A DNA stretch of 64,000 nt from Enterococcus ratti (lineage in GTDB: Bacteria > Bacillota > Bacilli > Lactobacillales > Enterococcaceae). Location of the stretch: the NCBI RefSeq assembly GCF_001886195.1, contig NZ_JXLB01000012.1:32222-96221 (forward strand), in the 5' to 3' direction. Both the position numbers and the translations under genes were made by a program. Of this stretch, positions 10,494 to 22,503 are shown piece after piece. The notes beneath the pieces are model-generated. The model worked only from the letters and a program-made list of their open reading frames with translations, was not told the DNA's origin and did not search any database. How positions within the stretch are numbered: the stretch's first letter is position 1; every line of letters begins with the position of its first letter.

Positions 10494-13400
10494 TTGTCAG
10501 AAAAACGTGAGTTATTTGAAAGGTTGTTGGATCAAATTCAACTAGAAGAAGTGGAAGAAAATCATCCGCTGATCGCTACTGGTGAAATGGAAAGTGTAGT
10601 CGTTCATCGAAAGTCAAGAATATGGGAATTCACCTTGCATTTTTCTCAAATTTTACCGATTATGCTTTATCGTTCGCTGGCGCAGCATTTAACGTTAGCC
10701 TTTAATGAGATTGCACAAGTCAAATTAAACGTCAAAGCTGACGACCAACGCTTTGATGAGAAATTATTACAAGATTATTGGGCACAGTCCTTAGAAAGTC
10801 AACAATGTGATACTCCTTTAGCTCAACAAGTATTAAAAACACAACTTCCTATATTGAAAGAACAAAAAATTGTTTTACCGGTAGATAGTCAAGGCGCCAT
10901 TCAGTATTTAAAGCAACAATACTTACCTTTAGTTGAAAGTTTATTTGTAAGTTATGGGTTTCCTAAGTTTCGTATTGAACCTGAAATTGATGAAGAACAA
11001 GCGGCACGTGTTCTAAAACTATTTGAAGAACGTAAACAAGAACAAGCGGAAGCTTTTATGAAGCAAGCAGCAGAAAGTCTAATTGTTCATGAACAAAAGA
11101 AAAAAGAAAAAAAGGAACAGTTACCTGCTTTAGAAGGACCGATTCAACTTGGACGAAATATTCCAAGCGATGAACCAACGATACCGATGATTAATGTCAT
11201 TGAAGAAGAACGTCGAGTGACTCTTGAAGGGTATGTATTTAATAAAGAAGTTCGTGAGCTTCGTTCCAAGCGAAAGATTTTAACACTAAAAATCACGGAC
11301 TATACTTCTTCTTTTATTGTTAAAAAGTTTTCCAACAACGAAAAAGAGGAGCAAATTTTTGAAGCGATTCGTGTAGGAAGTTGGTTAAAAGTTAGAGGAA
11401 GTATTCAAGAAGATACTTTCGTACGTGATCTTGTTATGAATGCGCAAGATATTGTAGAGGTAAAACATTCGCCTCGTAAAGATTATGCCCCGGAAGGTTT
11501 AACACGTGTAGAGTTACATGTTCACAGCAACATGAGTACAATGGATGCTACAAATAGTATTTCTGATATTGTAGCTCAAGCTGGAAAATGGGGACATAAA
11601 GCGATCGCAATTACCGATCATGGCGGTGCACAAGCCTTTCCAGAAGCACATAATGCTGGGAAAAAAGCAGGCGTGAAAATTCTTTATGGTGTAGAAGCTA
11701 ATGTTGTAGATGATGGTGTGCCAATTGCTTACAACGATGCGCATGTTTCCTTAAATGATGGTACTTATGTTGTTTTTGACGTAGAAACGACAGGATTGTC
11801 TGCTGTTTATGATACGATTATTGAGTTAGCGGCTGTTAAGATGTATAAAGGAAATGTTATTGAAAGTTTTGATGAATTCATTGATCCGGGTCATCCTCTT
11901 TCAAGAACAACGGTTGAATTGACTGGTATCACGGATGAAATGGTACGTGGTTCTAAGTCAGAAGAAGAAGTTTTACGTTTGTTTCTTGAATTTTCAAAAG
12001 ATTCGATTCTCGTTGCCCATAATGCGGCATTTGATATGGGTTTCTTAAATACCAGTTATGCAAAATATAAAATCGCAGAAGCCACAAATCCAGTGATTGA
12101 TACGCTTGAATTAGCTAGATATCTCTATCCGCAGTTTAAACGTTTCGGTTTGGGGGTTTTATCAAAAAAATTCGGTGTAAGTCTTGAACAACATCACCGA
12201 GCAATTTACGATGCAGAAGCAACTGGTCACTTGGCATGGATTTTTGTCAAAGAAGCGATGGAAAAACATGAAATGCTTTTTCATGATCAATTGAATGCTC
12301 ATATTGGCGAAGGCGATTCGTATAAACGCGCTCGCCCGTTTCATGTGACTATTTTAGCGAAAAATCAAGCTGGCTTAAAAGATTTGTTTAAGTTGATTTC
12401 TATGTCAAATGTTGAATATTTTGAACGTGTTCCGCGTATTCCAAGATCTCAACTGAAGAAATTACGGGCAAATCTCTTTATTGGCTCTGCCTGTGATAAA
12501 GGTGAAATATTTGAGGCGATGATGCAAAAAGGAATTGAAGAAGCAAGAAATCGAGCAAAATTTTATGATTATATTGAAGTGATGCCAAAAGCAGTTTATG
12601 CCCCTTTGCTTGAACAGGAGTTAGTCAAAAACGAACAGGATCTAGAAGAAATTATCAGAAATTTAGTTGAAATCGGTCAAGATTTAAATAAAATTGTAGT
12701 AGCGACGGGTAACGTTCATTATATAAATGAAGAGGATGCAATTTATCGTAAGATTTTGATTCATTCAATGGGTGGAGCAAATCCATTGAATCGTCACAGC
12801 TTGCCCGATGTTTACTTTAGAACGACCGATGAAATGTTGACAGCTTTTAACTTTTTGGGTGAAGAGTTGGCTAAAGAAATTGTAGTGGAAAATACGAACA
12901 AAATTGCCGATCTTTGTGAAGAAGTCATTCCTGTCAAAGATGACTTGTATACGCCAAAAATTCCGGGGGCAGAAGAAGAAATTTCTAAATTGAGTTACGA
13001 GCGGGCAAAACAATTATACGGTGATCCGTTACCAGAAATCATCCAAAAACGATTAGAAAAAGAATTGAATTCGATTAACGGCAATGGTTTTTCTGTCATT
13101 TATTTAATTGCGCAAAAACTCGTGCATAAAAGTAATAAAGATGGCTATTTAGTTGGTTCACGTGGTTCGGTTGGTTCTAGTTTTGTGGCTACGATGACAG
13201 GAATTACAGAAGTGAATCCGTTAGCTCCTCACTATTATTGCCCAGATTGTCAGTATTCAGAATTCTTTGAAGATGGAACTTATGGTTCAGGATTTGATAT
13301 GCCTGAAAAAAAATGTCCAAAGTGTGGGGCACGTTTGAATAAAGATGGACATGATATTCCTTTTGAAACGTTCTTAGGGTTTCATGGTGATAAAGTACCG

Positions 13401-14846
13401 GATATCGACTTAAACTTTTCGGGGGATTATCAAGCAGAAGCGCATAATTATACGAAAGTCTTGTTTGGAGAAGAATATGTTTATCGGGCAGGAACGATCG
13501 GTACAGTGGCGGATAAAACGGCTTATGGTTTTGTGAAAGGATATGAACGAGATTACAATTTACAGCTTCGTAGTGCAGAAGTGGATCGACTAGCTAAAGG
13601 AGCTACGGGAGTAAAAAGGACGACAGGACAGCATCCGGGAGGAATTATCGTTATTCCTGATTATATGGATGTCTATGATTTTACGCCTATTCAATATCCA
13701 GCAGATGATCAAGAGTCAGAATGGAAGACCACGCATTTTGATTTTCATTCCATTCACGATAACGTGTTGAAACTTGATATTCTTGGCCATGATGACCCAA
13801 CTGTTATTCGGATGTTGCAAGACTTGTCTGGAATTGATCCGCAGACCATTCCAACGGATGATCCGGAAGTAATGAGAATTTTTGCGGGACCGGATGTATT
13901 AAATGTAACAAGTGAGCAGATTTACTCTAAAACGGGGACTCTCGGCATTCCTGAATTTGGCACGCGTTTTGTTCGAGGAATGTTGGAAGAAACTCATCCA
14001 ACAACATTTGCTGAGCTGTTGCAAATCTCAGGATTGTCTCATGGGACAGATGTTTGGTTAGGAAATGCAGAAGAATTGATTAAACGCGGTGATGCAACGC
14101 TCGCAGAAGTAATCGGTTGTCGGGATGATATCATGGTTTATTTGATTCATGCAGGATTAGATAGCGGAATGGCTTTTAAAATCATGGAAACGGTTCGCAA
14201 AGGTCAATGGAATAAAATTCCTGATGAACTACGAGAAACCTATTTAGCTGCGATGAAAGAAAATAATGTGCCGGATTGGTATATTGATTCTTGTTCTAAA
14301 ATCAAGTATATGTTCCCTAAAGCACACGCCGCGGCTTATGTATTAATGGCTTTACGTGTAGCCTATTTCAAAGTATATTTTCCTATTTTGTATTACTGTG
14401 CTTATTTTTCAGTCCGTGCAGATGACTTTGATTTAGTTGCTATGTGTAAAGGAAAAGATGCAGTCAAGCAAGTAATGAAAGACATTACTGATAAAGGATT
14501 AGACGCTTCAGTAAAAGAGAAGAACCAGTTGACAGTATTAGAATTGGCAAATGAAATGTTAGAAAGAGGCTTTCATTTTGGAATGATTGATCTTTATAAA
14601 TCGGATGCGGTGAATTTTGTGATTGATGGAGAGACATTAATTGCTCCTTTTCGTGCAGTTCCAAGTTTGGGAATAAATGTAGCAAAACAAATTGTTGAAG
14701 CAAGAAAAGAAGGACCTTTCTTATCAAAGGAGGATCTTGCTACACGAGGAAAAGTTTCTAAAACATTGATTGAATACATGAATGATAATGGCGTTTTAAA
14801 AGATTTACCGGATGAGAATCAACTTTCGCTTTTTGATATGTTTTAA
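10494..14846 (+). CDS. polC: DNA polymerase III alpha subunit, PolC type
   Basis: The 1450-residue protein is the main replicative polymerase of low-GC Gram-positives. An OB domain is followed by a PHP domain ([15 protein letters not shown], about residue 337), split by the inserted 3'-5' proofreading exonuclease with [10 protein letters not shown] (about residue 428) and [16 protein letters not shown] zinc module (CPDC and CPKC) and the catalytic palm with [12 protein letters not shown] come next, and the C-terminus carries LSLFDMF-like residues that resemble a beta-clamp-binding motif. The start is TTG with only a moderate AGAAAGG site. The gene is alone between two terminators. Confidence 0.97.
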   Translation: MSEKRELFERLLDQIQLEEVEENHPLIATGEMESVVVHRKSRIWEFTLHFSQILPIMLYRSLAQHLTLAFNEIAQVKLNVKADDQRFDEKLLQDYWAQSLESQQCDTPLAQQVLKTQLPILKEQKIVLPVDSQGAIQYLKQQYLPLVESLFVSYGFPKFRIEPEIDEEQAARVLKLFEERKQEQAEAFMKQAAESLIVHEQKKKEKKEQLPALEGPIQLGRNIPSDEPTIPMINVIEEERRVTLEGYVFNKEVRELRSKRKILTLKITDYTSSFIVKKFSNNEKEEQIFEAIRVGSWLKVRGSIQEDTFVRDLVMNAQDIVEVKHSPRKDYAPEGLTRVELHVHSNMSTMDATNSISDIVAQAGKWGHKAIAITDHGGAQAFPEAHNAGKKAGVKILYGVEANVVDDGVPIAYNDAHVSLNDGTYVVFDVETTGLSAVYDTIIELAAVKMYKGNVIESFDEFIDPGHPLSRTTVELTGITDEMVRGSKSEEEVLRLFLEFSKDSILVAHNAAFDMGFLNTSYAKYKIAEATNPVIDTLELARYLYPQFKRFGLGVLSKKFGVSLEQHHRAIYDAEATGHLAWIFVKEAMEKHEMLFHDQLNAHIGEGDSYKRARPFHVTILAKNQAGLKDLFKLISMSNVEYFERVPRIPRSQLKKLRANLFIGSACDKGEIFEAMMQKGIEEARNRAKFYDYIEVMPKAVYAPLLEQELVKNEQDLEEIIRNLVEIGQDLNKIVVATGNVHYINEEDAIYRKILIHSMGGANPLNRHSLPDVYFRTTDEMLTAFNFLGEELAKEIVVENTNKIADLCEEVIPVKDDLYTPKIPGAEEEISKLSYERAKQLYGDPLPEIIQKRLEKELNSINGNGFSVIYLIAQKLVHKSNKDGYLVGSRGSVGSSFVATMTGITEVNPLAPHYYCPDCQYSEFFEDGTYGSGFDMPEKKCPKCGARLNKDGHDIPFETFLGFHGDKVPDIDLNFSGDYQAEAHNYTKVLFGEEYVYRAGTIGTVADKTAYGFVKGYERDYNLQLRSAEVDRLAKGATGVKRTTGQHPGGIIVIPDYMDVYDFTPIQYPADDQESEWKTTHFDFHSIHDNVLKLDILGHDDPTVIRMLQDLSGIDPQTIPTDDPEVMRIFAGPDVLNVTSEQIYSKTGTLGIPEFGTRFVRGMLEETHPTTFAELLQISGLSHGTDVWLGNAEELIKRGDATLAEVIGCRDDIMVYLIHAGLDSGMAFKIMETVRKGQWNKIPDELRETYLAAMKENNVPDWYIDSCSKIKYMFPKAHAAAYVLMALRVAYFKVYFPILYYCAYFSVRADDFDLVAMCKGKDAVKQVMKDITDKGLDASVKEKNQLTVLELANEMLERGFHFGMIDLYKSDAVNFVIDGETLIAPFRAVPSLGINVAKQIVEARKEGPFLSKEDLATRGKVSKTLIEYMNDNGVLKDLPDENQLSLFDMF

Positions 14847-14917
14847 GGCATAAGGGAGAGACTTGTCATGGCAAGAAAAATATGGTATAGTTATTCGTAG
14901 GTAATGATACTAATTGT

Positions 14918-14948
14918 GAGTGAGCGGAATTTTCGCTCACTCTTTTTA
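14918..14948 (+). terminator. Terminator after polC
   Basis: A perfect 9-bp stem (14918-14926 with 14934-14942) is followed by TTTTT. Confidence 0.8.
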
Positions 14949-14985
14949 ATGGAATGACGGATCCAATATGAAGGAGGCGAAATTT

Positions 14986-15459
14986 TTGAGTAGCGTCGTT
15001 GAAACAGTCACAAAAATGGTGACTCCAATTTTAGATGAACAAAATTTTGAACTTGTCGAAGTTGAATTTGTAAAAGAAGGGAAAAATTGGTTTTTGCGAG
15101 TATTCATTGATAAAGAGGGTGGAATCGATATTGAAGAGTGTGCGTGGGTGAGTGAACGACTGAGTGAACAACTGGATACAGCAGAGCCAGATCCTATACC
15201 TCAAGCTTATTTTCTAGAGGTATCATCCCCAGGAGCAGAACGGCCGTTGAAAAAAGAAAAAGATTATGAAAAAGCTCTTGGAGAATACGTTCACCTTTCT
15301 TTTTATCAGCCAGTAGAGGGACAAAAGCACTTTGAAGGGATTCTTCAATCAGTTGATGCCGACCAGCTTATATTGAAAATACGTATAAAAACAAGGGAAA
15401 AAGAGTTGACTCTTGACCGAAAAAATATTGCCAAAGCTCGCTTAGCAATCCAATTTTAA
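14986..15459 (+). CDS. rimP: Ribosome maturation factor RimP
   Basis: The 157-residue protein assists 30S subunit maturation. The N-terminal alpha/beta domain ([19 protein letters not shown]) and the C-terminal Sm-like domain are present. The start is TTG 14986, because AAGGAGG lies eight bases upstream. An in-frame ATG at 14968 precedes that ribosome site and is unlikely to be used. It opens the rimP-nusA-ylxR-ylxQ-infB-rbfA operon, with 22 bases to nusA. Confidence 0.93.
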   Translation: MSSVVETVTKMVTPILDEQNFELVEVEFVKEGKNWFLRVFIDKEGGIDIEECAWVSERLSEQLDTAEPDPIPQAYFLEVSSPGAERPLKKEKDYEKALGEYVHLSFYQPVEGQKHFEGILQSVDADQLILKIRIKTREKELTLDRKNIAKARLAIQF

Positions 15460-15481
15460 TTACGGAGAGGAAAACAGAAAA

Positions 15482-16666
15482 ATGAGTAAAGAAATGCTAA
15501 ACGCGTTAGATGCCTTGGAAGCGGAAAAAGGGATTTCAAAAGAAATCGTGATTGATGCTTTAGAAGCGGCTTTAGTTTCTGCATATAAACGCCATTATGG
15601 TCAGGCTCAAAATGTCGAAGTTGAATTTGATCAGAAAAAAGGGAAAATACACGTTTATGCTGTAAAGGAAGTTACAGAAGAAGTGATGGACTCACAACTA
15701 GAAGTTTCGTTAAAGGAAGCACTTTTGATTAATCCAGCCTATGAGATTGGGGATAGGATTCGATTTGAAGTGACACCAAAAGACTTTGGACGAATCGCTG
15801 CACAAACAGCAAAGCAAGTTATTTTACAACGTGTAAGAGAAGCAGAAAGAACAATTATTTATAATGAGTTCAGTGCCTATGAAAAAGATATCATGCAAGG
15901 GATCGTTGAGCGTCAAGATAAACGCTATATTTATGTGAACCTTGGAAAAATTGAAGCAGTTTTGTCAAAGCAAGATCAAATGCCTAATGAATTTTATCAA
16001 CCACACGACCGAATTAAAGTGTATGTTTCTCGAGTAGAAAATACATCAAAAGGGCCTCAAGTGTTTGTTAGCCGTAGTCATCCGGATCTTTTACGCCGAT
16101 TATTTGAGCAAGAAGTTCCCGAAGTTTATGATGGAATTGTTGAAATTGTCAGCATAGCCAGAGAAGCAGGGGATCGTTCAAAAGTGGCGGTTCGTTCACA
16201 TGATGAAAATATTGATGCAGTGGGAACTTGTGTGGGACCTAAAGGGCAACGCGTTCAAGCGATCGTCAATGAATTAAAAGGTGAAAATATGGACATCGTT
16301 GAGTGGAATGAAGATCCAGCGGTATTTATTACCAATGCTTTAAATCCAGCTCAAGTGATTGATGTAATTTTTGATGAAGAAAATCCTAAAGCTTGTACAG
16401 TCGTTGTACCAGATTATCAGTTATCTTTAGCCATTGGAAAACGTGGTCAAAATGCTCGCTTAGCTGCTAAGTTGACGAACCATAAAATTGATATTAAACC
16501 AGAGTCAGATATGACTGAATATTATGAAAAACAAGCGCAAAATCACGAAGAATTAGCAACTGCTGTACAGGATGAATCAAGTCTTCCTGCTGATTTAACC
16601 AATGATGAATATGAAACGATTGCATTTAATGAGGAGCAGCTTAAAGAAACAGATCAAGAGGCTTAA
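15482..16666 (+). CDS. nusA: Transcription elongation/termination factor NusA
   Basis: The 394-residue RNA polymerase-binding protein modulates pausing, termination and antitermination. The N-terminal polymerase-binding domain is followed by an S1 domain (about residues 135-200) and two KH domains (with GTCVGPKGQRVQ and LAIGKRGQNARLA as the GxxG loops). The C-terminal acidic repeats of proteobacteria are absent, as is normal in Firmicutes; there is only an acidic tail. It is the second gene of the operon. Confidence 0.97.
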   Translation: MSKEMLNALDALEAEKGISKEIVIDALEAALVSAYKRHYGQAQNVEVEFDQKKGKIHVYAVKEVTEEVMDSQLEVSLKEALLINPAYEIGDRIRFEVTPKDFGRIAAQTAKQVILQRVREAERTIIYNEFSAYEKDIMQGIVERQDKRYIYVNLGKIEAVLSKQDQMPNEFYQPHDRIKVYVSRVENTSKGPQVFVSRSHPDLLRRLFEQEVPEVYDGIVEIVSIAREAGDRSKVAVRSHDENIDAVGTCVGPKGQRVQAIVNELKGENMDIVEWNEDPAVFITNALNPAQVIDVIFDEENPKACTVVVPDYQLSLAIGKRGQNARLAAKLTNHKIDIKPESDMTEYYEKQAQNHEELATAVQDESSLPADLTNDEYETIAFNEEQLKETDQEA

Positions 16667-16685
16667 CGAATAGGAGGGCGAAGAG

Positions 16686-16979
16686 GTGAAACAAAGGAAG
16701 ATTCCTTTACGTAAATCTGTAGTTTCAGGTGAAATGAAGCCTAAAAAAGAGATGATTCGAATTACCCGTTCAAAAGAAGGTAAAGTATCGATTGATCCTA
16801 CTGGGAAAATGCCAGGCCGTGGGGCATATGTCTCATTAGAGCCGGATGAAGTGAGACAAGCTTGGGAAAAGAAAATTCTTGACCGAGCATTGGAAACAAC
16901 TTTGACCGATGAATTTTATCAAGAATTGTTAGATTATGTAACGCATCAAAAAGCACGTAAAGAGTTATTTGGACAATGA
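16686..16979 (+). CDS. ylxR: RnpM/YlxR family RNA-binding protein
   Basis: This 97-residue DUF448 protein sits between nusA and ylxQ, its invariant position. In B. subtilis the family has been described as a modulator of RNase P (RnpM). The sequence begins with GTG after GAGG and carries PLRKSVVSGEMKPKKEMIR and the GRGAYVSLEPDE signature, the RNA-binding surface. Its stop overlaps the start of the next gene by four bases, indicating translational coupling. Confidence 0.93.
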   Translation: MKQRKIPLRKSVVSGEMKPKKEMIRITRSKEGKVSIDPTGKMPGRGAYVSLEPDEVRQAWEKKILDRALETTLTDEFYQELLDYVTHQKARKELFGQ

Positions 16980-17287
16980 ACGAAACGAATCGGCAAAAGG
17001 CCATGAATCTCATTGGATTAGCAATGCGTGCTGGTAAACTAATTACTGGTGAAGCATTGACTCTTAAAGATATTCGTAAAAACAAAGTGAAAATCGTGTT
17101 TGTAGCAAATGATGCGAGTGAGAATACAAAGAAAAAGATTAAAGATAAGAGTTCATATTATGAAGTTCCTTGCTTTGAACTATTTTCTGAAGCGGAAATC
17201 ACGCAGATGATTGGGAGACCTCGCAAAGTATTTGGAATCGTAGATGACGGTTTTGCGAAAAAAACTAAGGAGCTAATTGAAGGTTAG
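16976..17287 (+). CDS. ylxQ: YlxQ, L7Ae-family RNA-binding protein
   Basis: The 103-residue protein belongs to the L7Ae/L30e family of kink-turn RNA binders. IGLAMRAGKLITGEALTLKDIRKNK and VFVANDASENTKKKI are the conserved blocks. Its exact role is not settled. The ATG overlaps the ylxR stop (ATGA), and infB follows after 12 bases. Confidence 0.92.
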   Translation: MNETNRQKAMNLIGLAMRAGKLITGEALTLKDIRKNKVKIVFVANDASENTKKKIKDKSSYYEVPCFELFSEAEITQMIGRPRKVFGIVDDGFAKKTKELIEG

Positions 17288-17299
17288 GAAGGTGATTGC

Positions 17300-19576
17300 A
17301 TGAGCAATAAACGAGTTTATGAGCTAGCAAAAGAATGGAAAAAGCCTAGTAAAGATGTGGTAGAAAAAGCGCAGCAACTTGGCATTAATGTAAAAAATCA
17401 TATGGGAGTACTCACAGACAGCGAGACTAAAAAGTTGCAACAAGCGTTTAATCAAACACAAACGAATAAAAAGACAGCACAGCAAGTAAGCCGAGAACCA
17501 GCCAGAAAACAGCCAAATGAACCACATAAAAATGAAACAAAACAACAAAAAAATAACCGCAGCTATCAAGATCGCGGTCAAGGGAGCGGTCAAGTGAATC
17601 AAGGAAAAAAACAACCAACAAATCAAAATCGAAAAAACGGGGGAAACAATAACCAAAGTCGTCAAGGAGCCAATCAAGGTGGCACCCAGAATCGTAGCAA
17701 TAACAATAATCGTGGAAAATTCAACAACAACCGCAACCGTTTTAACAAAAAAGGGAAAAAAGGAAAACAGCAATCAACAGCTAAACCGGCAGTACCACCG
17801 CGTAAATTCCGTGAGCTACCGGATGTATTAGAATATACAGAAGGGATGAATGTGGCGGATATTGCAAAGAAAATCCATCGTGAGCCAGCTGAGATTATCA
17901 AAAAGCTATTCATGCTAGGGATCATAGTTAATCAAAATCAAGCACTGGATAAAGATACCATTGAATTGTTGGCTACTGATTATGGAATGGAACCGCAAGA
18001 AAAAGTACAAGTCGATATAGCCGATATTGATAAATTTTTTGAATCTGAAGAATTAAATCCAGAAAATCTTATTTCTCGCCCGCCGGTAGTTACAATTATG
18101 GGGCATGTAGATCATGGGAAAACTACTTTGCTTGACACGTTACGTCATTCACGTGTTACAAGTGGTGAAGCAGGAGGAATTACACAGCATATTGGTGCTT
18201 ATCAAATTGATATTGATGGAAAGCCGATTACTTTCTTAGATACACCGGGACATGCGGCTTTTACAAGCATGCGTGCGCGTGGCGCCAGCATTACCGATAT
18301 CACTATTTTAGTAGTAGCTGCGGATGATGGCGTGATGCCGCAAACTGTAGAAGCAATCAACCATGCCAAAGCTGCTGGTGTTCCAATTATTGTTGCTGTA
18401 AATAAAATTGATAAACCGGGAGCAAATCCGCAACATGTCATGCAAGAGTTAAGCGAATATGAATTGATTCCAGAAGCTTGGGGTGGAGAAACCATTTTTG
18501 TTGAAATTTCTGCTAAATTCGGGCAAAATATTGATGAATTACTAGAAATGATTTTGCTGGTGGCAGAAGTGGAAGACTTAAAAGCCGATCCTAAACAACG
18601 TGCAATTGGAACAGTGATTGAAGCTCGGCTTGATAAAGGAAAAGGTCCTGTGACGACATTACTTGTTCAACAAGGGACTTTGAATGTGGGAGATCCTATT
18701 GTAGTAGGAAATACCTATGGTCGTGTTCGTGTGATGGTTAATGATTTAGGCCGTCGCGAAAAATCTGCGGGACCAGCAACACCAGTAGAAATTACTGGGT
18801 TAAACGAAGTTCCACAAGCAGGAGATCGTTTTGTTGTGTTTGAAGACGAAAAAACAGCTCGTGCAGCTGGAGAAGAACGCGCCAAACGTGCGTTACTCGA
18901 ACATCGAGCGATAACTAGCCGTGTGACATTGGATAACTTGTTTGAAAGTCTGAAAGAAGGCGAATTAAAAGAAGTTAATGTGATTATTAAAGCAGATGTT
19001 CAAGGTTCGGCGGAAGCTTTAGCAGCTTCATTAAAGAAAATTGATGTAGAAGGCGTAAGGGTAAAAATCGTCCATTCAGCAGTTGGTGCCATTAACGAAA
19101 GTGATGTCACTTTGGCAGCTGCAAGTAATGCGATTATCATTGGTTTTAACGTTCGTCCAACGCCGCAAGCAAAAGTTCAAGCCGATAATGAAGAAGTAGA
19201 TATTCGTTTGCATCGTATTATTTATAAAGCAATTGAAGAAATAGAAACAGCGATGAAAGGATTGCTTGATCCAGAGTTTGAGGAAAAAATTACAGGGCAA
19301 ATGGTAGTACGTGAAACATTTAAAGTATCTAAAGTTGGTACTATTGCGGGTGCTTATGTTACAGAAGGTTTTATTCGTCGAGATAGCGGCGTCCGAGTGA
19401 TTCGTGATGGTATTGTCATTTATGAAGGGCAGCTTGCGAGCTTAAAACGTTTCAAAGACGATGTGAAGGAAGTTAAAATGGGCTATGAATGTGGGGCAAT
19501 GATTGATAAATTCAATGATATTAAAGTAGATGATATAATTGAAGGATTTATCATGGAAGAAATCAAAAATAATTAA
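17300..19576 (+). CDS. infB: Translation initiation factor IF-2
   Basis: The 758-residue GTPase brings fMet-tRNA to the 30S initiation complex. The first 50 residues form the IF2N fold. Residues about 55-165 are a low-complexity linker very rich in Asn, Gln, Lys and Arg. The GTPase core shows [12 protein letters not shown] from residue 268, DTPGHAAF and NKID. Domains II, III and the C-terminal fMet-tRNA binding domain follow. The Asn/Gln-rich linker is typical of Lactobacillales and varies between species. A GGAAGGTG ribosome site precedes the ATG. Confidence 0.97.
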   Translation: MSNKRVYELAKEWKKPSKDVVEKAQQLGINVKNHMGVLTDSETKKLQQAFNQTQTNKKTAQQVSREPARKQPNEPHKNETKQQKNNRSYQDRGQGSGQVNQGKKQPTNQNRKNGGNNNQSRQGANQGGTQNRSNNNNRGKFNNNRNRFNKKGKKGKQQSTAKPAVPPRKFRELPDVLEYTEGMNVADIAKKIHREPAEIIKKLFMLGIIVNQNQALDKDTIELLATDYGMEPQEKVQVDIADIDKFFESEELNPENLISRPPVVTIMGHVDHGKTTLLDTLRHSRVTSGEAGGITQHIGAYQIDIDGKPITFLDTPGHAAFTSMRARGASITDITILVVAADDGVMPQTVEAINHAKAAGVPIIVAVNKIDKPGANPQHVMQELSEYELIPEAWGGETIFVEISAKFGQNIDELLEMILLVAEVEDLKADPKQRAIGTVIEARLDKGKGPVTTLLVQQGTLNVGDPIVVGNTYGRVRVMVNDLGRREKSAGPATPVEITGLNEVPQAGDRFVVFEDEKTARAAGEERAKRALLEHRAITSRVTLDNLFESLKEGELKEVNVIIKADVQGSAEALAASLKKIDVEGVRVKIVHSAVGAINESDVTLAAASNAIIIGFNVRPTPQAKVQADNEEVDIRLHRIIYKAIEEIETAMKGLLDPEFEEKITGQMVVRETFKVSKVGTIAGAYVTEGFIRRDSGVRVIRDGIVIYEGQLASLKRFKDDVKEVKMGYECGAMIDKFNDIKVDDIIEGFIMEEIKNN

Positions 19577-19596
19577 TTTTAAGGAGGCCACTCAAC

Positions 19597-19944
19597 ATGG
19601 CAAATTATCGAGACCGTCGAGTTGGTCAAGAAATTTTAAAAGAAGTAAACGAAATTTTACGTAAAAAAGTTCGTGATCCACGTGTTGAAAACGTAACAAT
19701 TACAGATGTCCATGTTACCGGAGATTTACAGCAAGCAACAATTTATTACAGTATTCTTTCTGATTTAGCGTCAGATAAACAAAAGGCAAAAGAAGGATTG
19801 ACGAAAGCAAGTGGATTGATTCGAAGAGAATTAGGACATAATTTAAGTATATATAAGACACCTGAGCTAACCTTTGAATTAGATGAATCTGTTGGGTATG
19901 GCAATCATATTGATGAACTGCTGCGTAATTTGAATAAAGAGTAA
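19597..19944 (+). CDS. rbfA: 30S ribosome-binding factor RbfA
   Basis: The 115-residue KH-like protein is needed for late 16S rRNA processing and cold adaptation. Conserved blocks are [22 protein letters not shown] and [22 protein letters not shown] precedes the start. It is the last gene of the nusA operon and is followed by a terminator. Confidence 0.95.
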   Translation: MANYRDRRVGQEILKEVNEILRKKVRDPRVENVTITDVHVTGDLQQATIYYSILSDLASDKQKAKEGLTKASGLIRRELGHNLSIYKTPELTFELDESVGYGNHIDELLRNLNKE

Positions 19945-19954
19945 AAAGAGAAAA

Positions 19955-20004
19955 AAACCGATCCCAAAAATTAGGATAGCTAATGGTTGGGTCGGTTTAT
20001 TTAT
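19955..20004 (+). terminator. Terminator after rbfA
   Basis: AAACCGATCCC pairs with GGGTCGGTTT (one mismatch), followed by an AT-rich tail. The remaining 250 bases to truB hold the truB promoter and nothing else recognised. Confidence 0.7.
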
Positions 20005-20215
20005 TTAAAGTTTGTTTAAAATTAGAAGAAAATTTATCATTGAAAATGCGACCCCATTAGCGATAGAAATGGTGAGAAAAAATAGTTTTTCTAGCTATAG
20101 CAATTACAAATGGATGTTTCGTATTAATAGATAATAAAGGTTTCTAACTATTTTATTACTGAACCATAAGAAGCGCAGAAAAAATGTTCAAGGACATCAG
20201 TATTTTTTTGATATG

Positions 20216-20224
20216 TGTTATAAT
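20216..20224 (+). promoter_or_regulatory. Extended -10 promoter of truB-ribF
   Basis: TGTTATAAT is a perfect extended -10 about 37 bases before the truB start. The -35 is not convincing. Confidence 0.55.
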
Positions 20225-20260
20225 TATACAGTTAATATTTTAAATGATAGGAGAAAAAGA

Positions 20261-21184
20261 ATGGATGGATTATTACCTTTATGGAAAGAACGGGGAATGA
20301 CGAGCCATGATTGTGTATTTAAATTAAGAAAAATTTTACATACCAAAAAAATTGGGCATGGTGGTACATTAGATCCCAACGTTGAGGGCGTGTTACCCAT
20401 TTGTATTGGAAAAGCAACAAAAGTGATTGAATATTTAGCGGATTCAGGAAAAATATATGAAGGAGAGATTACTTTAGGTTTTAGCACAACGACAGAGGAT
20501 AAATCAGGTGAAAAAGTAGAAAGTAAAAAAGTAGAGAAATTACTTACTGAAGAAAAAATTGATTCGATTATGCAGAGCTTTGTAGGTGAAATCACACAAA
20601 TACCTCCCATGTATTCCGCAGTGAAAGTAAATGGAAAGCGTCTTTATGAATATGCTAGAACCAATCAAATCGTTACACGTCCTGTCCGTAAAGTAAAAAT
20701 TTATCGTTTTAAAAGAATCAGTAAGCTTCACTGGGACAAAGACAAAGGATTATTATCTTGGCGATTTGAAGTGGCCTGTGGGAAAGGGACTTATGTTAGG
20801 ACCTTAGCTGTTGATACGGGGAAAAAATTAGGATATCCAGCGCATATGTCTGATTTGGTTCGTTTAGCTAGTGCTGGAATGGAGAAAAACCAAGCCATTA
20901 CTTTACAGCAAGTCGCAGATTATTTTGAGGCAGGAACTTTTGAAAAATATTTATTACCCTTAGAAATTGGAGTAGCTCGTTTTAAAAGAGTAGATATTGA
21001 TGAACAAGTTTGGAAAAAAGTTAAAAATGGAATGAGATTGGCCTATGAAGTATTTGCCTTAGAAGAAATGCCTACAGAAGAAATTGCTTTATTTTACCAA
21101 GGGAAAGTAGTGAGTATTTACCAACCAAATCCTAAAGAAAAAAACAAATTAAAACCAAGCAAAGTACTGAGGAATGGGGTATAA
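20261..21184 (+). CDS. truB: tRNA pseudouridine-55 synthase TruB
   Basis: The 307-residue enzyme isomerises U55 in the T-loop of tRNAs. The catalytic Asp lies in GGTLDPNVEGVLP at residue 38. KATKVIEYL and the thumb region follow, then a C-terminal RNA-binding extension. I chose ATG 20261 because AGGAG lies just upstream. A longer frame back to 20213 overlaps the promoter. ribF starts two bases after the stop. Confidence 0.95.
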   Translation: MDGLLPLWKERGMTSHDCVFKLRKILHTKKIGHGGTLDPNVEGVLPICIGKATKVIEYLADSGKIYEGEITLGFSTTTEDKSGEKVESKKVEKLLTEEKIDSIMQSFVGEITQIPPMYSAVKVNGKRLYEYARTNQIVTRPVRKVKIYRFKRISKLHWDKDKGLLSWRFEVACGKGTYVRTLAVDTGKKLGYPAHMSDLVRLASAGMEKNQAITLQQVADYFEAGTFEKYLLPLEIGVARFKRVDIDEQVWKKVKNGMRLAYEVFALEEMPTEEIALFYQGKVVSIYQPNPKEKNKLKPSKVLRNGV

Positions 21185-21186
21185 AA

Positions 21187-22122
21187 ATGAAAATTATTAA
21201 AATGAGACATCCTTATCAAAGGAAACAAATCCCTCAAGAAAATGTAGTACTCATCTTGGGATTTTTTGATGGGGTACATCTAGGGCATCAACAGGTAATA
21301 AATACTGGGAAAGAAATTGCCAAAAAAAAAGGACTAAAACTAGCTTTAATGACGTTCAACCAGCATCCTGCGATCGTATTTAAAAAAATTAATCCCAGCC
21401 AAGTAAAATATTTGACAACATTGGAGCAAAAAGAAAAAAAAATGGCTTCATTAGGAATTGACTACCTTTATGAAATTGATTTTACTTCTTCTTTTGCTCA
21501 TTTGACTCCCCAAGAATTTGTAGATCAATATATTGTCGGTCTCCATGCGAAAGTTGCTGTTTCTGGATTTGATTATACCTATGGACCAAAAGAAATTGCA
21601 AATGTTGAACACTTGCCAATATATGCAAAAAAAAGGTTTGAAATCGTGACCGTACCAAAAGAAGAAGATCAAGGTGAAAAGATCAGTTCCACTCGTATTC
21701 GCCGGTTATTAGATGAAGGAGCCATTGAGAAAGTCGTATGTTTATTAGGAGCTGCTTATGAAGTAGAAGGTGTGGTTGTGCATGGAGATGCACGCGGTCG
21801 TCTCTTAGGATTTCCTACAGCAAACATTAAGGTAAAAAGTACAGTCTATCTTCCTAAAGAAGGTGTTTATGTATCGGAAATTAAGGTTGGTGAAAATTGG
21901 TATCCAGCTATGGGATCGATTGGTCATAACGATACGTTCGGAGAAAATCGAGAATTAACCGTTGAGTTATATATTTTAAATTTTGATCAAGACATTTATG
22001 GCGAACACGTAAAAGTACGTTGGCATCACTTTTTGAGAAATCAAGTGAAGTTTCCAAACATGGAGACGCTAATTGAACAGTTAAAATCAGATGAGAAAGC
22101 AACTATCGACTATTTTGCTTAA
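21187..22122 (+). CDS. ribF: Bifunctional riboflavin kinase/FAD synthetase
   Basis: The 311-residue enzyme makes FMN from riboflavin and then FAD. The N-terminal nucleotidyltransferase domain shows LGFFDGVHLGHQ (about residues 24-35) and the ISSTRIRRLL motif (about residue 170). The C-terminal riboflavin kinase domain shows GRLLGFPTANI and GSIGHNDTFGE, where PTAN supplies the flavokinase active site. It is co-transcribed with truB. It is the last core gene before the accessory island, and no FMN riboswitch was seen. Confidence 0.95.
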   Translation: MKIIKMRHPYQRKQIPQENVVLILGFFDGVHLGHQQVINTGKEIAKKKGLKLALMTFNQHPAIVFKKINPSQVKYLTTLEQKEKKMASLGIDYLYEIDFTSSFAHLTPQEFVDQYIVGLHAKVAVSGFDYTYGPKEIANVEHLPIYAKKRFEIVTVPKEEDQGEKISSTRIRRLLDEGAIEKVVCLLGAAYEVEGVVVHGDARGRLLGFPTANIKVKSTVYLPKEGVYVSEIKVGENWYPAMGSIGHNDTFGENRELTVELYILNFDQDIYGEHVKVRWHHFLRNQVKFPNMETLIEQLKSDEKATIDYFA

Positions 22123-22503
22123 TAAAATAATATCGGTATTTTTACTCACAAGTCCATCCTCAGTCTATTGAGCAAAGCTGGGCTTATTTTTTCTAAAAGG
22201 TAGTGATTGAAGCAGATTTTTCTAGCGTTGAATGAATTAATTATAACGAGAAATTTTTTTGTTACGTAGTTAGATATTCGTATAGTTATGTCAGTGTTTA
22301 AAAGCAGCTATAGGTCGATGTTTTATCTAAAAAAGAGGAATAAAATATTGAAGAAAAAGACAATAACGGTATTTATTAAGTAATAAAAGGAAATATTTGA
22401 CTTTTCATTAGCCATAAAAAAAGAAAATCGTATTATTTGTCTCAATTATGAGGACCTGTAGTATCCTTAATCTAAAGAGCAAATGAAAACAAAAGAAAAG
22501 CAA
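22123..22503 (+). other. Gene-free stretch after ribF
   Basis: A weak imperfect hairpin with a T-run (about 22150-22196) may terminate ribF. The rest is AT-rich with no frame, ribosome site or repeat that I can support. It leads directly into the dehydrogenase pseudogene. Confidence 0.4.

Noticed and set aside
17466..17770. Short CAA/AAC-rich repeats in infB as a tandem repeat locus or CRISPR
   Set aside because: They encode the usual Asn/Gln-rich IF-2 linker and are not regular spaced repeats.
20005..20215. FMN riboswitch for ribF
   Set aside because: ribF lies directly behind truB and the sequence upstream of truB shows no FMN aptamer elements.
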